This document shows, piece by piece, positions 55,112 to 64,000 of a stretch of 64,000 nt of DNA (positions are counted from its first letter, which is position 1; each line of letters begins with the position of its first letter). The position numbers and the translations under genes were made by a program. This stretch comes from Filosporella fistucella (taxonomy: Eukaryota > Ascomycota > Leotiomycetes > Helotiales). Location of the stretch: the NCBI GenBank assembly GCA_030077755.1, contig JAQJZZ010000015.1:806001-870000 (forward strand). Direction: 5' to 3'. Under the pieces are notes generated by a model. That model made no database searches. It was not told the DNA's origin and worked only from the letters and a program-made list of their open reading frames with translations.

Positions 55112-57681
55112 TCAAATAAGGTCAATACCATCATCGAATACTTTAGCTCGCCATGGATAATTCCTCCTAACTTTATCCCTCTCATCGAATGAGAATTCAG
55201 GCCCAACATATGCGGAACCAATGACAGAATGATCTTTATTCTCGGGCTCTTGACTTCTTTTCCTCAAGACTACTGGAGTGCTGCACCCATCAATCCAATA
55301 CACGTCGTCACCAATTTCCGCGTTTGGGTGCACCATGGCAAAATTCCACCACTGTTCACTTTTTCCCCTCTGCTTTAACACCACAAAGCGCATCCTACTT
55401 TTGAGAACCAGCTTATCCATAGAATCGTGTGCCTCTTTCATATTGTCCTCATTACCATCGGAGTCGATGTAATTTGATAGCTCTTCTGCCCATCGACTCA
55501 CACTCTTGTTCACCAGAACAAAATTTGAATTTTCTCTTAGCCACGATGCAGAAGTTGACTTACTGGAAGTTAGTTGGTCGGGGGACCATACTGATGCAAA
55601 CCACTTCAGTCTTATGATCGGTAGCATGAAATCAAGTGATGTTCCTGAATTGACTACCTCTGCAACCGTAATCATCGTCCTAACAAACAAGTCAGGTAGA
55701 TGAGGCTCTATTGTGAAAGCCGACGAGTCCTCAGTGGGCGAGCTCTCACAGAAAGCTCGTTCAACATTAGTTTGTAGGGAAGGTTGATGCATGGTCATCA
55801 CCGCTGATTCACAGTCGGGCAGCATTGGCGAAGTCATGCTCTCAATCGTACCCAAATATCCTCCGCGGCATCCTAGTTTTGAACCTTTGAAGGGCACCAT
55901 AAATGTATGAATCCAAATCTCGGACTGAACAACATTGTTATTGGTCAGAAGATTTTCGAGGGGTAGTATGGTTGGTCCGGACCATAAACCAGGCCAGTCA
56001 GATACCCAGGAAGGAGTAATGTCAGCTACGTTCTCCTTGTTCGGGCTCTGATACGGTGATATGCCCTTCACTAGCATATAGTCTAGAGACTTGTTCAGAA
56101 GCATCATTTTTCGAGTCATTTCTGACAAAATGAGCCCAAGGGGCTGCTTGTAGTTCAACAGTGGCACATACATGGAAGCATCGTGACAAAGTCCCAGCAA
56201 AGCAAATAGCTTGTCCCTTGGGTCTGTCGATAGTGCCCTACGACTCCAAGACAAAGCTTCCATTAAAGTGATTGGCTCCCGAACTTGGTTAGCATATCGT
56301 TGATAGAATTTTACCAGATGAGATGGTAGCGTCGTCGCGACCTGAGAGGCAGTTGCTGTTGATTCTCTATCTAGCACAGTGAGGACTCTGACCAACTGTG
56401 ACCATTGAAAGATTCGATCCCCATATATTATTCTCGCTTTACTCGCAACTGTAAGCTCCTGTATGATCCAGACTCGCATCCAGTAAAGACTTCGAAATAT
56501 GACAGCAATCTTTGAAGCTGCTAAGAGAATCGTCTCACTGACTGGGACATGCGTATCGCCCAGCACTTGTGTCGGGATGGTTGTAGCCGCCAAATTGAAA
56601 TCCATTTCAGCTTTTTCATCGATCATAACATCTTTTACTAGCTCGACACACGCCACGACTTCAACTGCGCCAGAATAGACTTGGCGCATATTCTGAACCT
56701 GTAAACTTCTCTCCTGCCCATCCTTTTGGTTGATACATATTGCATCTACCCATACTCTCAAAGCAGACACTAATGACAGACCCGATGAACTCCCTTTCAA
56801 ATGCTTTCGCAGTGATCGAAGGGCAAAATCTAGGTTCAAAGTAATGTCCAGCTTGTAAATTAAGGAATTGGCTGAAGATTTGACAGCCAACTTTGTGGTA
56901 GAAGAAGGATCTCCCCAGCGGTACGAAAGCGCAATGTAGGGTCCTGGTTCCAGCAATGAGGCATGTTGCATTGAACAAATGATAGGGGATGTTTCATCTT
57001 CGTGCCATTCCACCAGGAGGAGTCGGATTTCATGCTGATCGAAGTCTAAAGGCTGATAGAGACCTGGTAATAATGCTATCTGTTGCTCTTCGGGCGGAGG
57101 TGGCTCGTAGTACAACAAGATCATTATAAGTCTTCCATTCACTTCACACAGCTCACGGACTGCCTTCTTAAAACTAGGTTGATCCGGCAAAGACGTGTTC
57201 AGCAATTCCAAGAACGACAACCTCTATATAAGAGAGCTTAGCCGAAGAGCGCTGAGCTCCCCCTATCTATGCAATGTAGGATTTATCATTTACTCACAGT
57301 TGCTTTTCTCTTTTCGAACTGATCGACCTTCTTTCTGAGCGCATCCACTAAAACCACCATTTCCGAGATAAGCTTCATGCTAAGGTCCATTCTATAGAAG
57401 CCTATTCGTTCCCCGAGCATTTGCTGATAAGATTCGTCATGCCCCAAAGACAATGGCACATGAAGCCGGTTGGAAGGGCTCTCTACCAGGTCGATAGCAA
57501 ACATCTTTCCCCCGAACTTTTGATACTCCTTGTACTCAGCCGTGAGTATCCTTAAAAGCTCATTCCACTGTTCGAAGTCTTTTCTTGCTTTGCTTCTTAG
57601 GGCTTCTACCGTATAATTCAGCATCCCCCATTTTTCTGATAAGGATATGAAGTGATTAAATCTATATTGGAGCGTAGCCAT
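55112..57681 (-). CDS. HET-domain protein with an extra N-terminal helical region
   Basis: Exons 57681-57298 and 57223-55112 (74-nt intron, GTGAGT donor, ATATAG acceptor) give 831 residues. The first 128 residues contain long helical stretches (Y-T-V-E-A-L-R-S-K-A-R-K-D-F-E-Q-W and L-V-D-A-L-R-K-K-V-D-Q-F-E-K-R-K). The HET domain follows: Y-I-A-L-S-Y-R-W-G-D near residue 224, then L-R-V-W-V-D-A-I-C-I-N-Q-K-D near residue 280 and M-R-Q-V-Y-S-G-A near residue 303. Later blocks include Y-W-M-R-V-W-I-I-Q-E-L near residue 380 and S-T-D-P-R-D-K-L-F-A-L-L-G-L near residue 455, as in typical long HET proteins. Such proteins mediate vegetative incompatibility or related cell-death responses, though most are uncharacterised. 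The helical N-terminus could be a partner-binding region; its role is unknown. Confidence 0.85.
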
Positions 57682-58747
57682 CTTTGGGTCTCCTTAAATC
57701 AGTCCAACATGCAGTGCAAACGCAAGACTCCACCAAGAAATCTCGTTCTTCAAGAATTGCTGTGCATCCCAGCACCGAAAAATGTTGAATGTCCGTCGTA
57801 CTTTCTATTCAAAATCAAAAGCTTAGTGCTGGATTGCGAGTATAAATTATATTACAATGATACATTATCGACACATTTCAAAGCCATCAAGTATGATTGT
57901 AAGAAGACAGTAAGCTTGACGTTGAGTCCGAACCAGATTTTTAGGCGCCGATAAGCTACCACGCTCTCAATTGCGATTGGTATGTAGTGACAAGCTTCGA
58001 TGTTATTGATTGGTGAGATGGAGTCAGATATCCGATGTTTTCAACCAATCTCAACCCTGGTTGAGAGGGAGGTGCGAACACCGAGATCAATAGGCGTGGT
58101 GCTCTCATCAATATTACTATGTACTGAATTTGGAAAAGTTGTACGATATTAATGTAATATTTGAGAGTCATGTTGAGGCATATATTCCTGTTATTCAAGC
58201 ACTCCATTTTGGCTCCAAATGTATCAAACCACAACCACGCCGCTCCCATTCAGCCCTACGCCACTTCTCAATACTTAGATGCGCCAAAACCCGAAAGATA
58301 GATAATTAGAAATAATGAATTCCCATACCATGATATGTCAGATAAAATTTTGGACAACTTAGTTTGCACTTAAATGATTGAAAATGTTAATTGGTGTGGA
58401 GGCTGCAGCTCGGGATGTAAATGGAAGTGCCCCGCTTACATCAAAACACGCGAACATGATTACCCGCCACACTTCACCTGGTGCATCACGACTTTAAATT
58501 GACTACTTTAAAGATTGAACACATGCAACCAGTCTGAAAATCTTTTGGATGTACTTGTCTCCTCAAGATATTGTTATTTTAGCCTGTTCATTTGCCGCAT
58601 AAATTTTCGACTCATTGGCCGCTGCCTAGAGGTGACGAGTCGTTCTCTGTATCCAGGCAGAGAGATTCATACAGGATTGCATACTCCACCGTATATAGTC
58701 TCTACGATAACTAAGGTCTGGTTGAATTCATATTGTACGAAGCAACA
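57682..58747. other. Divergent intergenic region
   Basis: About 1.1 kb between the HET gene and the DUF7730 gene, transcribed away from each other. Only short unsupported frames. Confidence 0.5.
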
Positions 58748-59678
58748 ATGATTTCATTCTTCCAGCGACTCACCAGGAAGAACGATTCGAGCGTCAAACC
58801 TGCAGCCTCGAACGCACAATTGCAACGTCCTGAAAAGGATGAAACAAAGCTCGAATATATCTTCTCCTCATCGCAAAGCAGACTTTTACATCTCCCAGCC
58901 GAAATCCGACAGCAGATATGGGAGGAATGCGTTGGAGGACTGACTATTCATATCCGTCGTACGAATACAAGTCCAATACACACCATCACAACTATTTGCC
59001 GCTCCAAAGCTCCACACAAATGTGATCACTTATTTGGATCAGAGGGCTGCTGGGGCTCTGGAAATCCGGGATTGATACATGGAGAAATATCGAAATGTTT
59101 TCTGCTTTCATTACTTTTGGTTTCAAAACAAACGTAGTTACCCTCACCTCTTCTGTGCGTTCAGATTGCTGACAGAAAATAGACATGTAGAGACAATCCA
59201 TACTCTGTACCAGAAAGGTTGCCTCGTGACGACTAGCTTACTACTTATGCGTAACATTTTCACTGTTATCCCAGCATCAAGAGTAGATTCAATCAGGAGC
59301 TTGAGATTCAAATGGATGGTAAACTATCTACCTATCTCCGCGCCAGATAATTATCGAAGTCGAATAGGTGAACAAGAAAAGAAAAGCTGGCTAGGGATCT
59401 GGGGAAATATTTCTAAGATGAGGGGTTTGAAACATCTGGTTGTCACGCTCGATGTAACAAGCGTGATTATGTGGATGGATTTGAGTAAGCCGGGCTTGAA
59501 AGAACTGTTTGAGCCTCTTGCAGATGTGAAGATAAATAATTTTGAATTATTGATGCCGTGGGATATAGATGTTAAGCTTTTGGGGCAGGTTTTTGAGGAG
59601 TTGGGAGTATCATGTACGCCCAGGCGGTTGTGGCGAACTGGTGGAGTGACCATCGCTTGTTGGGGACCTATACCTTAG
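58748..59678 (+). CDS. DUF7730-family protein
   Basis: Exons 58748-59133 and 59183-59678 give 293 residues. The N-terminus is basic and Gln/Ser-rich, then S-R-L-L-H-L-P-A-E-I-R-Q-Q-I-W-E-E-C-V-G-G near residue 45 matches the family's F-box-like start. A cysteine/histidine stretch (T-I-C-R-S-K-A-P-H-K-C-D-H-L-F) follows near residue 85. The 49-nt intron joins L-V-S-K-Q-T to H-V-E-T-I-H-T-L-Y-Q-K. The C-terminal half has I-R-S-L-R-F-K-W near residue 160 and L-K-H-L-V-V-T-L-D-V near residue 208. These proteins are abundant and uncharacterised in filamentous ascomycetes. No link to neighbours is evident. Confidence 0.75.
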
Positions 59679-60036
59679 AATGCGAGCTCGACATGATCTC
59701 ATAGAGAGGAATTTTGAACTCAATCTCACTCAATTTTTCATTGCAGCAACGCTGAACGAATGAACATACATGACTGGGTGGCTCCTAATACATTCATCAG
59801 CAATTCCTCTTTAGAGAAGCTCAGCTACTTCAGACCCTTATTTTGGTTGGCCTCCTGCTATAAGAGGTGATCAATTTGAGAAGAGAAGGATTTTGATGAA
59901 TGCCAGGCATGTCTATTTTTATTCAATGAGGTTTTGCCTCGATCTCATATACATACAGCCCAAGAAATGGCCTGAAGCAGCCGTGTGCGAATACCCACCC
60001 AAGGAACTTTTCACCTCCATGCCCAACCCGACTGAG
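59679..60036. other. Convergent intergenic region
   Basis: About 360 nt between two convergent genes. Nothing recognised. Confidence 0.5.
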
Positions 60037-60977
60037 TTATTCTTCCTCGTCGTAGAAAACCAATGCTCGCACCTCAATGCTCTGTCTCGCAGCCTCATCT
60101 TTAAATGCCTCGTCCACAAATGCACTATGTGGTACCCGCCTGGCCCTACCATCCGTCTTCGAATCAAAGCACTTCAGCATCAATACTTCGTCAGGTTGTT
60201 GGTTCGACAAGTAATGCCATCTGTGTGCCTCGTTTGGACGGACAGCGAATGTCTCTGTAGTATGAGCGGGATAGACCAATTTGATGGGCACAAGATCTTC
60301 CTCTGCAACGCTCCTAGCATCACACACCGCAAATGGATCCTTCACGACGGTTTTAAGTGGACGCCAAACATTGATGATTTGATAGCGACACTTCAGGAGA
60401 TCATCAGCGATGTCTGGTAGATTATGGCGGACGCATTCTGGAGCATAGGCATATGATTGATCGATGTGTACCGAGTGCAGAGGACCTCGTTGTGATTTCG
60501 GGATAGCTGTCAAGGCCGCAAGATCAGTTGCGGAGAAAGCTGGGTCGGAACCAGTGGCTTCCGTGTTGACTCGTGTAAGGAAGTCGATTGCTTGTCGTCG
60601 AATAGTGTGGTCAAAGATATGAATATCCTTTGCGCCAGTACTGTGATTGTGAGACGAGAACAAAGGGAGAGGACAAATTGGGCAACGTACTGTTTTTTCA
60701 GCAGATCAATCATCTCAGGGTAATAAACGGCTTCGATGTGGTCATCATCGAGAAAATCCTTCTCCACTGACACTTGCTTTACGATTTGGAACCCACAGCT
60801 ATCAAGCTTGAATTCATCCTCTCTCCCTCGAATGTCATGAATGACGCATTCTTTCGTGGCCCTCTGTTGAGAAAGTTTCGTAGCAACATTGACTTGAATC
60901 GGGGATGGAGACTCGCCACCAGGAAGGTCTTTGTAATAGTTGAAGGTGGCCTTGATATCTCGCGGACTATAACCCAT
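60037..60977 (-). CDS. CmcJ/NvfI-like (AsaB/GA4 desaturase type) oxidoreductase
   Basis: Exons 60977-60691 and 60640-60037 (50-nt intron) give 296 residues. The family is recognised by V-Y-Y-P-E-M near residue 85, D-I-H-I-F-D-H-T-I-R-R near residue 102, and V-H-I-D-Q-S-Y near residue 152. N-V-W-R-P-L-K-T-V-V-K-D-P near residue 185, A-H-R-W-H-Y near residue 233 and L-M-L-K-C-F-D-S near residue 248 complete the pattern. The H-x-D near residue 153 and the later His are the expected ligands of a mononuclear Fe(II)/2-oxoglutarate-like centre. Relatives act as hydroxylases or desaturases in fungal secondary metabolism. No biosynthetic core gene lies within the window, so the substrate is unknown. 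The ATG at 60977 is the first in frame. Confidence 0.8.
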
Positions 60978-62250
60978 CGTGTTGGGAGGAGACTGCACAA
61001 CTCTGAATGCCGTCGCTTATTTTTGAAATGTATGTTGTTAAGAGACGGGTTGGTTGAGCAGATCGGGCTTGCACAGTGACAATTAATAATTGGTAGGTTC
61101 TCCGCAATTCACTTCAACCTATTTGACAAGTATCAAATTTGATTTGTGCAGCTATCAAGGTCGAAATGGAGATGCTAATGGGGAAGCAAAATCTTCGCTT
61201 CGCAAAAGGGTTAGCGATCTCGTAGTTCAGGCCAAGGGACTAGAGCGACGGACATCTCCAGAAATTGTCAAGACTAAAGACGTGGGGCAGAGAGTTGCGA
61301 AGAGGACTATGGAAGAGCGGAAGGAAGTTTGGTTTTGCAATTTGCATAAAGGCAGCAGGAAATGGTCATTCCAGAGAATAAAAAAGGCAAGAAATTGTGA
61401 ACGAGGTGTAGAAAGCACATCAATATGAATAACGGAAAAGCATATTATGTCTTGAAACAACTTACCTAACCCCGCTGATACACCTCCACGGACACTTATT
61501 CAGGCTGCTTTTTATCCATCAAATTTGCTACTCTAACCGTAGGCAAGTTTCATTGATCGTCTATTGTGCGACATGAGGCGTTGAGAATCATGAGATTGTG
61601 TTTTGAGTTGCGGGTGTCAGACCAATTCATCGGGACGCGGGCCGGGCTTAGGAACATATGAGACGATGTGTATATTTTGAATAATCAAAATTTTCTCGAA
61701 TGATTTCACATTCTCTTTTGAAATTGATATCGTATATCATCAATTGCGAGACCAATTATACAATGAATCCGATGAGAAATAATTGGCTAAGTGAAGAGGC
61801 TTGTACAGAGCAAAGAGATGTCGTCGGGTCTAATAATGCCAAGCGCCGATGCCGCAACCCCACTAACATCTTTAGACGAAGAACCTAGCCTTGTCCCCAA
61901 CCTTGTCGACTTCATTCATTCTATCCAGGAAACAAATTCGAGTCCAAGCCCAAGAGAACATACTTTCGGAATTTGACTTCAATCCTGAATTTAGTACACG
62001 CTCTTAATACTCCACGTGTCTGCGAATGCCATAGCAGCAATTTGGCCCACCACAATTGATATTTTGGCAATTCGCCCTAGACCCCTCTTCTGGCTTCCAT
62101 AGACCTCCCCTCTTTTCGACTTTCCAGCTTCTGGTAGCAGATTCGTTTCCGAACCTTGTCCACAGTATCAGAGAACCTTTTAAGGATACTCGACATCTAT
62201 AACTTCCAAACTCCACACTCCGCCTCTGTCACACAAAGCTACCCCTCACA
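60978..62250. other. Divergent gene-free interval
   Basis: About 1.3 kb between the oxidoreductase and the E2 gene. A plus-strand frame at 61090-61428 is rich in K/R/E but has no recognisable motif and no splice partner, so it is not called. Confidence 0.5.
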
Positions 62251-62884
62251 ATGTCACGGCCTACAAATCTACCTCCAACCACACCGTCTGGGAGCGCTGG
62301 TCTCCTGGCTCGCCAACTGAAATATATGCAAAGCGCAAAGGACTTACCGGGTATCTCGTGCGGTTTGGTGAACGACAATGTGTTTGAGTGGGAAGTAATG
62401 CTTATGATATCGGATGATTGTAAATACTATGGTGGTATGTCTCCCTTGCTTCCGTTCTACCACCATAAATTGCCACAAAGTCTACCAAATGGTATCACGT
62501 ACTGACAAATGACTTACAGGAGGAAATTTCCGCTGCCATCTCTCCTTCCCACAAAACTACCCTCTGATGCCACCGTCCCTCGTCTTCCAAGACCCGATCC
62601 CATTCCACCCAAATATTTACACCGATGGCCGTCTCTGTATCTCGATTCTGCACCCGCCAGAAGACGATCAATATGGCTACGAATCAGCAGCTGAACGCTG
62701 GAGTCCAGTGCAAACACCAGAGACGATACTGTTGAGTGTGATCAGTCTGTTGCACAGTCCGAATGATGAGAGTCCTGCGAATGTGGAGGCAGCGAGATTG
62801 TGGAGGGAGGAAAGTGCAGGTGGCCCGAAGGAATTTAGGAAAAAGTGCAGGAGAGTCGTGAGGGAGAGTTTGGGGGAGGATTAA
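62251..62884 (+). CDS. UBC7: Ubiquitin-conjugating enzyme E2, Ubc7/UBE2G type
   Basis: Exons 62251-62434 and 62520-62884 (85-nt intron) give 182 residues with one UBC domain. The active-site segment is H-P-N-I-Y-T-D-G-R-L-C-I-S-I-L-H-P-P with Cys101. The acidic insertion directly after it (E-D-D-Q-Y-G-Y-E-S-A-A-E-R-W-S-P-V-Q-T) is diagnostic of the Ubc7/UBE2G subgroup. Homologues transfer ubiquitin in ER-associated degradation together with membrane RING ligases. The segment before the HPN motif reads Y-Y-G-G-G-N-F-R-C-H-L-S-F-P. The start ATG directly follows a C-rich leader. Nothing adjacent suggests special regulation. Confidence 0.92.
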
Positions 62885-63565
62885 TTGTGACTTTGTTGGT
62901 TTGGGAGAAATGGTCATGCTTAAAGGTGGTATATGATGGGCGTTGAGATAGCATTTAGCGGGCGTGGTCTGAATGGGTATTGGCGTTATATTCAGCACAG
63001 CGAAATAAGCATTAAACGCAGCGTTATTACTACCCCCTTTTCACGGATCGTATCATGAAGTATTTGAAGGTGGTAGAAGTGTTATATTTAATTATTGGTA
63101 ATTACCACTGGTCATTTCATTTCTTTATCACTATCGGCTTGTTTGGTGTTATACGTGACAAGAACACCATAGAGATTCCAGCGGCTAAAGCATATTCGTC
63201 ATAACACTAACTAACGTGGCACTAAAATAATGTGAAAGGAGAAGACAGATACCCAGATATACATGGAATCACGTATTCCCACCCGAACAAGTACGAAATA
63301 GTCTCTTAACAACAGATACGCCCCAGATCCCCAGCAGAAAGACGAACTCCACCCAAAAGAAAATATAACTTTCCGTGCATACCAAAGGCTGTTTCTTTTA
63401 AACACAAAGCGAAAAATAGGTTTGAGAGAAACCCTTTCTGCTATGAATCCGAACATCATACATCATGACTCCGAAGGAAAATGGATATTCACATCTCACA
63501 AAGAAAGACGTCTAACGATCCTGCAGATAAGATTTAACACCGAAAATATCATCTTGGCTGAGAAA
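62885..63565. other. Convergent intergenic region
   Basis: About 680 nt between two convergent gene ends. Minus-strand frames here are not supported. Confidence 0.5.
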
Positions 63566-64000
63566 CTAAAACACATGGGGTATATTAGCCGCCCATGTCG
63601 ACACATATGCTGACGCGGGTAGAAAGCAAAGAGTCCGAAAAATCTCTATAGTGAGATATAGGCGCGCCAAAATGTAAGCAAACATAGACGCAAAGAGAAA
63701 CAAGTTACGACCATGTGCCTCATCGATCCCAGAGTCAATTATGAAGAAAAAGCCCGTGCAAAACGAACTTGAAGCGCGACACAGGATCGACTCGATCTTA
63801 GATGGAAACTCAAATTTCCAAGCAGCGATATGGATGGCACCGAACACAACAGAACCGAGGAAAATTCCAAAAATATCGGCCCAGCCAGTAGATGGAATGT
63901 AATCGTTAGCCACTCGAAGACCGTTCTTTATGTTTCGCTCAGTATTCAAGGTGAACAAATCCACGAACGACCTCTTGTCTGCCCTCTTGTGAAGCAATTC
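63566..64000 (-). CDS. Integral membrane protein, C-terminal part, cut by window edge
   Basis: An open minus-strand frame of about 143 codons running off the right edge, so the start is missing. Visible segments are I-F-G-I-F-L-G-S-V-V-F-G-A-I-H-I-A-A-W-K-F-E-F-P-S (hydrophobic), S-S-S-F-C-T-G-F-F-F-I-I-D and L-F-L-F-A-S-M-F-A-Y-I-L-A-R-L-Y-L-T-I-E-I-F-R-T-L. Together these give about three membrane passes near the C-terminus. The G-A-I-H-x-x-A-W-x-F-x-F-P pattern occurs in a common uncharacterised family of fungal multi-pass proteins. Upstream exons must lie beyond this window. Confidence 0.6.
   Translation of the reverse strand, partial: ELLHKRADKRSFVDLFTLNTERNIKNGLRVANDYIPSTGWADIFGIFLGSVVFGAIHIAAWKFEFPSKIESILCRASSSFCTGFFFIIDSGIDEAHGRNLFLFASMFAYILARLYLTIEIFRTLCFLPASAYVSTWAANIPHVF

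Noticed and set aside
61090..61428. 112-codon plus-strand frame rich in Lys/Arg/Glu
   Set aside because: No recognisable motif, no clear splice sites and no conservation evidence available.

Overview
This window reads as nuclear DNA of a filamentous ascomycete. Coding genes are split by very short GT-AG introns (mostly 43-84 nt), and the gene set is typically fungal: two HET-domain proteins, a Zn2Cys6 regulator, a SUN-family wall protein, a DHN-melanin scytalone dehydratase, a cutinase-family esterase, and DUF3431 and DUF7730 proteins. Moderate AT content, AT-rich intergenic DNA and gene style suggest a leotiomycete, perhaps Sclerotiniaceae (Botrytis/Sclerotinia-like). That placement is inference; no marker gene fixes the species. 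No tRNA, rRNA, CRISPR or prokaryotic feature was found.

Layout. 0.2-8 kb: PPM1-type PP2A methyltransferase, SUN-family wall protein, VOC/glyoxalase-fold protein. 8.7-19.2 kb is accessory: HET protein, scytalone dehydratase, a P450 with an atypical I helix, a secreted TAP-like hydrolase that seems to lack its Ser and His, and a small zinc-ribbon protein. 20.7-27.1 kb is core: SNU23 and DPH5 (divergent), an FlbE-like protein, a DUF2461 protein. 27.7-33.8 kb holds a multi-pass membrane protein broken by one in-frame TAG and an 881-residue orphan. 34.4-37.1 kb is a nine-exon Zn2Cys6 regulator. 37.6-46 kb is gene-poor, with small multi-exon genes, a spliced leader with an overlapping uORF, a decayed BTB fragment and a 19-nt tandem repeat in a 5' leader. 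46-54 kb: an orphan, a DUF3431 protein, a cutinase-like esterase, another orphan, CSN12/PCI. 54.4-57.7 kb: a 450-bp inverted-repeat element beside a second, longer HET gene. 58.7-64 kb: DUF7730 protein, CmcJ/NvfI-like oxidoreductase, Ubc7-type E2, and a membrane protein cut by the right edge.

The genes do not form one pathway; no biosynthetic cluster is evident. Housekeeping genes (methylation, splicing, diphthamide, ubiquitin, mRNA/COP9-linked PCI) alternate with accessory genes (self/non-self HET, wall and cutin hydrolases, orphans). The items most worth a second look are the TAG-split membrane gene (27.7-30.3 kb), the TAATG-linked spliced uORF (42.4-42.9 kb), the palindromic inverted-repeat element with C-to-T type differences (54.5-54.9 kb), the 19-nt repeat leader (45.8-46.0 kb), and two enzymes missing expected catalytic residues. 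Exon boundaries were deduced by hand from splice signals and frame, so each multi-exon model is a prediction.
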